6,471 nucleotides of DNA, from assembly GCA_024275215.1 (NCBI GenBank), contig JAJRZO010000448.1, positions 1 through 6,471 of the forward strand, in the 5' to 3' direction. This document shows, piece after piece, positions 5,860 to 6,471 of the stretch; position 1 is the first letter of the stretch, and the number at the start of each line of letters is the position of its first letter. The DNA is from Candidatus Zixiibacteriota bacterium. GTDB lineage: Bacteria; Zixibacteria; MSB-5A5; JAABVY01; JAHJOQ01. The position numbers and the translations under genes are program-made. The notes under the pieces were generated by a model. That model had not been told where the DNA came from. It made no database searches and worked only from the letters and a program-made list of their open reading frames with translations.

Positions 5860-6471
5860 TCAGGTTCCTTCCTGCCATGATGCGAGGTATTCTTTCTGGC
5901 GTGGCGTAAGTTTGTCGAGTCGGACATTCATCGATTTCAGTTTGAGTTCTGAAATCTTAGCATCGATTTTCTCCGGTACTTTGTAAACGCGACTTTCGAG
6001 TTTGCGATGGTTCTTCACGATATACTCAGCCGCCAGAGCCTGATTCGCAAACGACATATCCATCACCATCGCAGGATGCCCTTCAGCGGCAGTCAAATTG
6101 ATCAATCTGCCCTCGCCAAGAATATGAACACATTTGCCTGATTTGAGAGTGTACTCCTCGACGAACTCCCTCACTGTTCTAACCTTTTTCGATATCTTCT
6201 TCAATCCGACAAGATCAAGCTCAACATTGAAATGTCCCGAGTTTGCAACAATCGCACCGTCTTTCATTTTAGAGAAATGTTCCGGCCTGATCACATCCGT
6301 ATTGCCGGTCAAAGTCACAAAAAGATCGCCAAGCGGCGCGGCCTTTGCCATCGGCATCACGCGGAAACCATCCATCACAGCTTCAAGCGCAACAAGCGGA
6401 TCAATCTCAGTGATGATAACATTCGCACCGAGACCCTTTGCGCGCATTGCAACTCCGCGACCGCACATGCC
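5860..6471 (-). CDS. ahcY: S-adenosyl-L-homocysteine hydrolase, C-terminal half (5' end beyond the window)
   Basis: The enzyme reversibly cleaves S-adenosylhomocysteine to adenosine and homocysteine using bound NAD, removing the inhibitory product of methyltransferases. The frame is still open at the window's right edge, where it enters the Rossmann NAD site (GMCGRG). The Met near the edge is internal. Counting from it, visible motifs are EIDP (21-24, acid for the NAD ribose), VTLTGN (51-56), NSGHF (76-80), EGRLINL (119-125), GHP (130-132, with the active-site-region His131) and SFANQAL (139-145). The protein ends in YLASWQEGT. It lacks the longer C-terminal tail ending in KPxHYRY that reaches into the neighbouring subunit's NAD site in eukaryotic and many bacterial enzymes. 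That short ending is typical of archaeal and thermophile-type enzymes. About half of the usual 405-430 residues are visible. It is convergent with the helicase gene; promoter and any methionine-cycle neighbours lie outside. Confidence 0.95.
   Translation of the reverse strand, partial: GMCGRGVAMRAKGLGANVIITEIDPLVALEAVMDGFRVMPMAKAAPLGDLFVTLTGNTDVIRPEHFSKMKDGAIVANSGHFNVELDLVGLKKISKKVRTVREFVEEYTLKSGKCVHILGEGRLINLTAAEGHPAMVMDMSFANQALAAEYIVKNHRKLESRVYKVPEKIDAKISELKLKSMNVRLDKLTPRQKEYLASWQEGT

Overview
The window reads as bacterial chromosome with moderate GC and ordinary gene density. It has six protein genes: five on the + strand and one convergent gene on the - strand. The genes at both ends are cut by the window edges. 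The gene content fits a Gram-negative-type bacterium: an NtrC-family regulator, an ECF sigma factor with a membrane anti-sigma factor, and PcrA/UvrD helicase. The adenosylhomocysteinase is of the short archaeal/thermophile type, which also occurs in several bacterial phyla. An FCB-group, deltaproteobacterial or candidate-phylum lineage is plausible, but the sequence alone does not settle this.

Layout. Positions 3-911 hold the 3' part of an enhancer-binding-protein-like regulator (AAA+ domain plus Fis-type helix-turn-helix). Positions 1002-1577 encode a stand-alone GAF-domain protein, preceded by a dyad at 951-982. Positions 1675-2277 encode an ECF sigma factor. Its stop overlaps the start of a zinc-finger transmembrane anti-sigma factor (2274-3053) by four bases. 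A 515-base gap (3054-3568) follows, with a weak terminator-like hairpin, three separate palindromes that look like dispersed repeat elements, and a clear -35/-10 promoter. Positions 3569-5770 encode a complete PcrA/UvrD-type helicase. A hairpin near 5809-5836 probably terminates transcription between it and the convergent adenosylhomocysteinase gene (5860 to the window end).

How the genes relate. The sigma/anti-sigma pair is a textbook envelope-stress or redox switch and may control its own promoter (GGAAC boxes just upstream). The regulator and the GAF protein are neighbours on one strand and could form a sensor-output pair, but this is inference. Helicase and adenosylhomocysteinase are housekeeping genes with no evident link to the regulators.

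The most interesting observation is that the NtrC-like regulator keeps its fold, Walker A and DNA-binding domain, yet has lost the sigma-54 contact loop (GAFTGA) and altered Walker B, sensor I, one arginine finger and sensor II. It is probably not a conventional sigma-54 activator. I do not see a convincing wholly new multi-gene system in the window.
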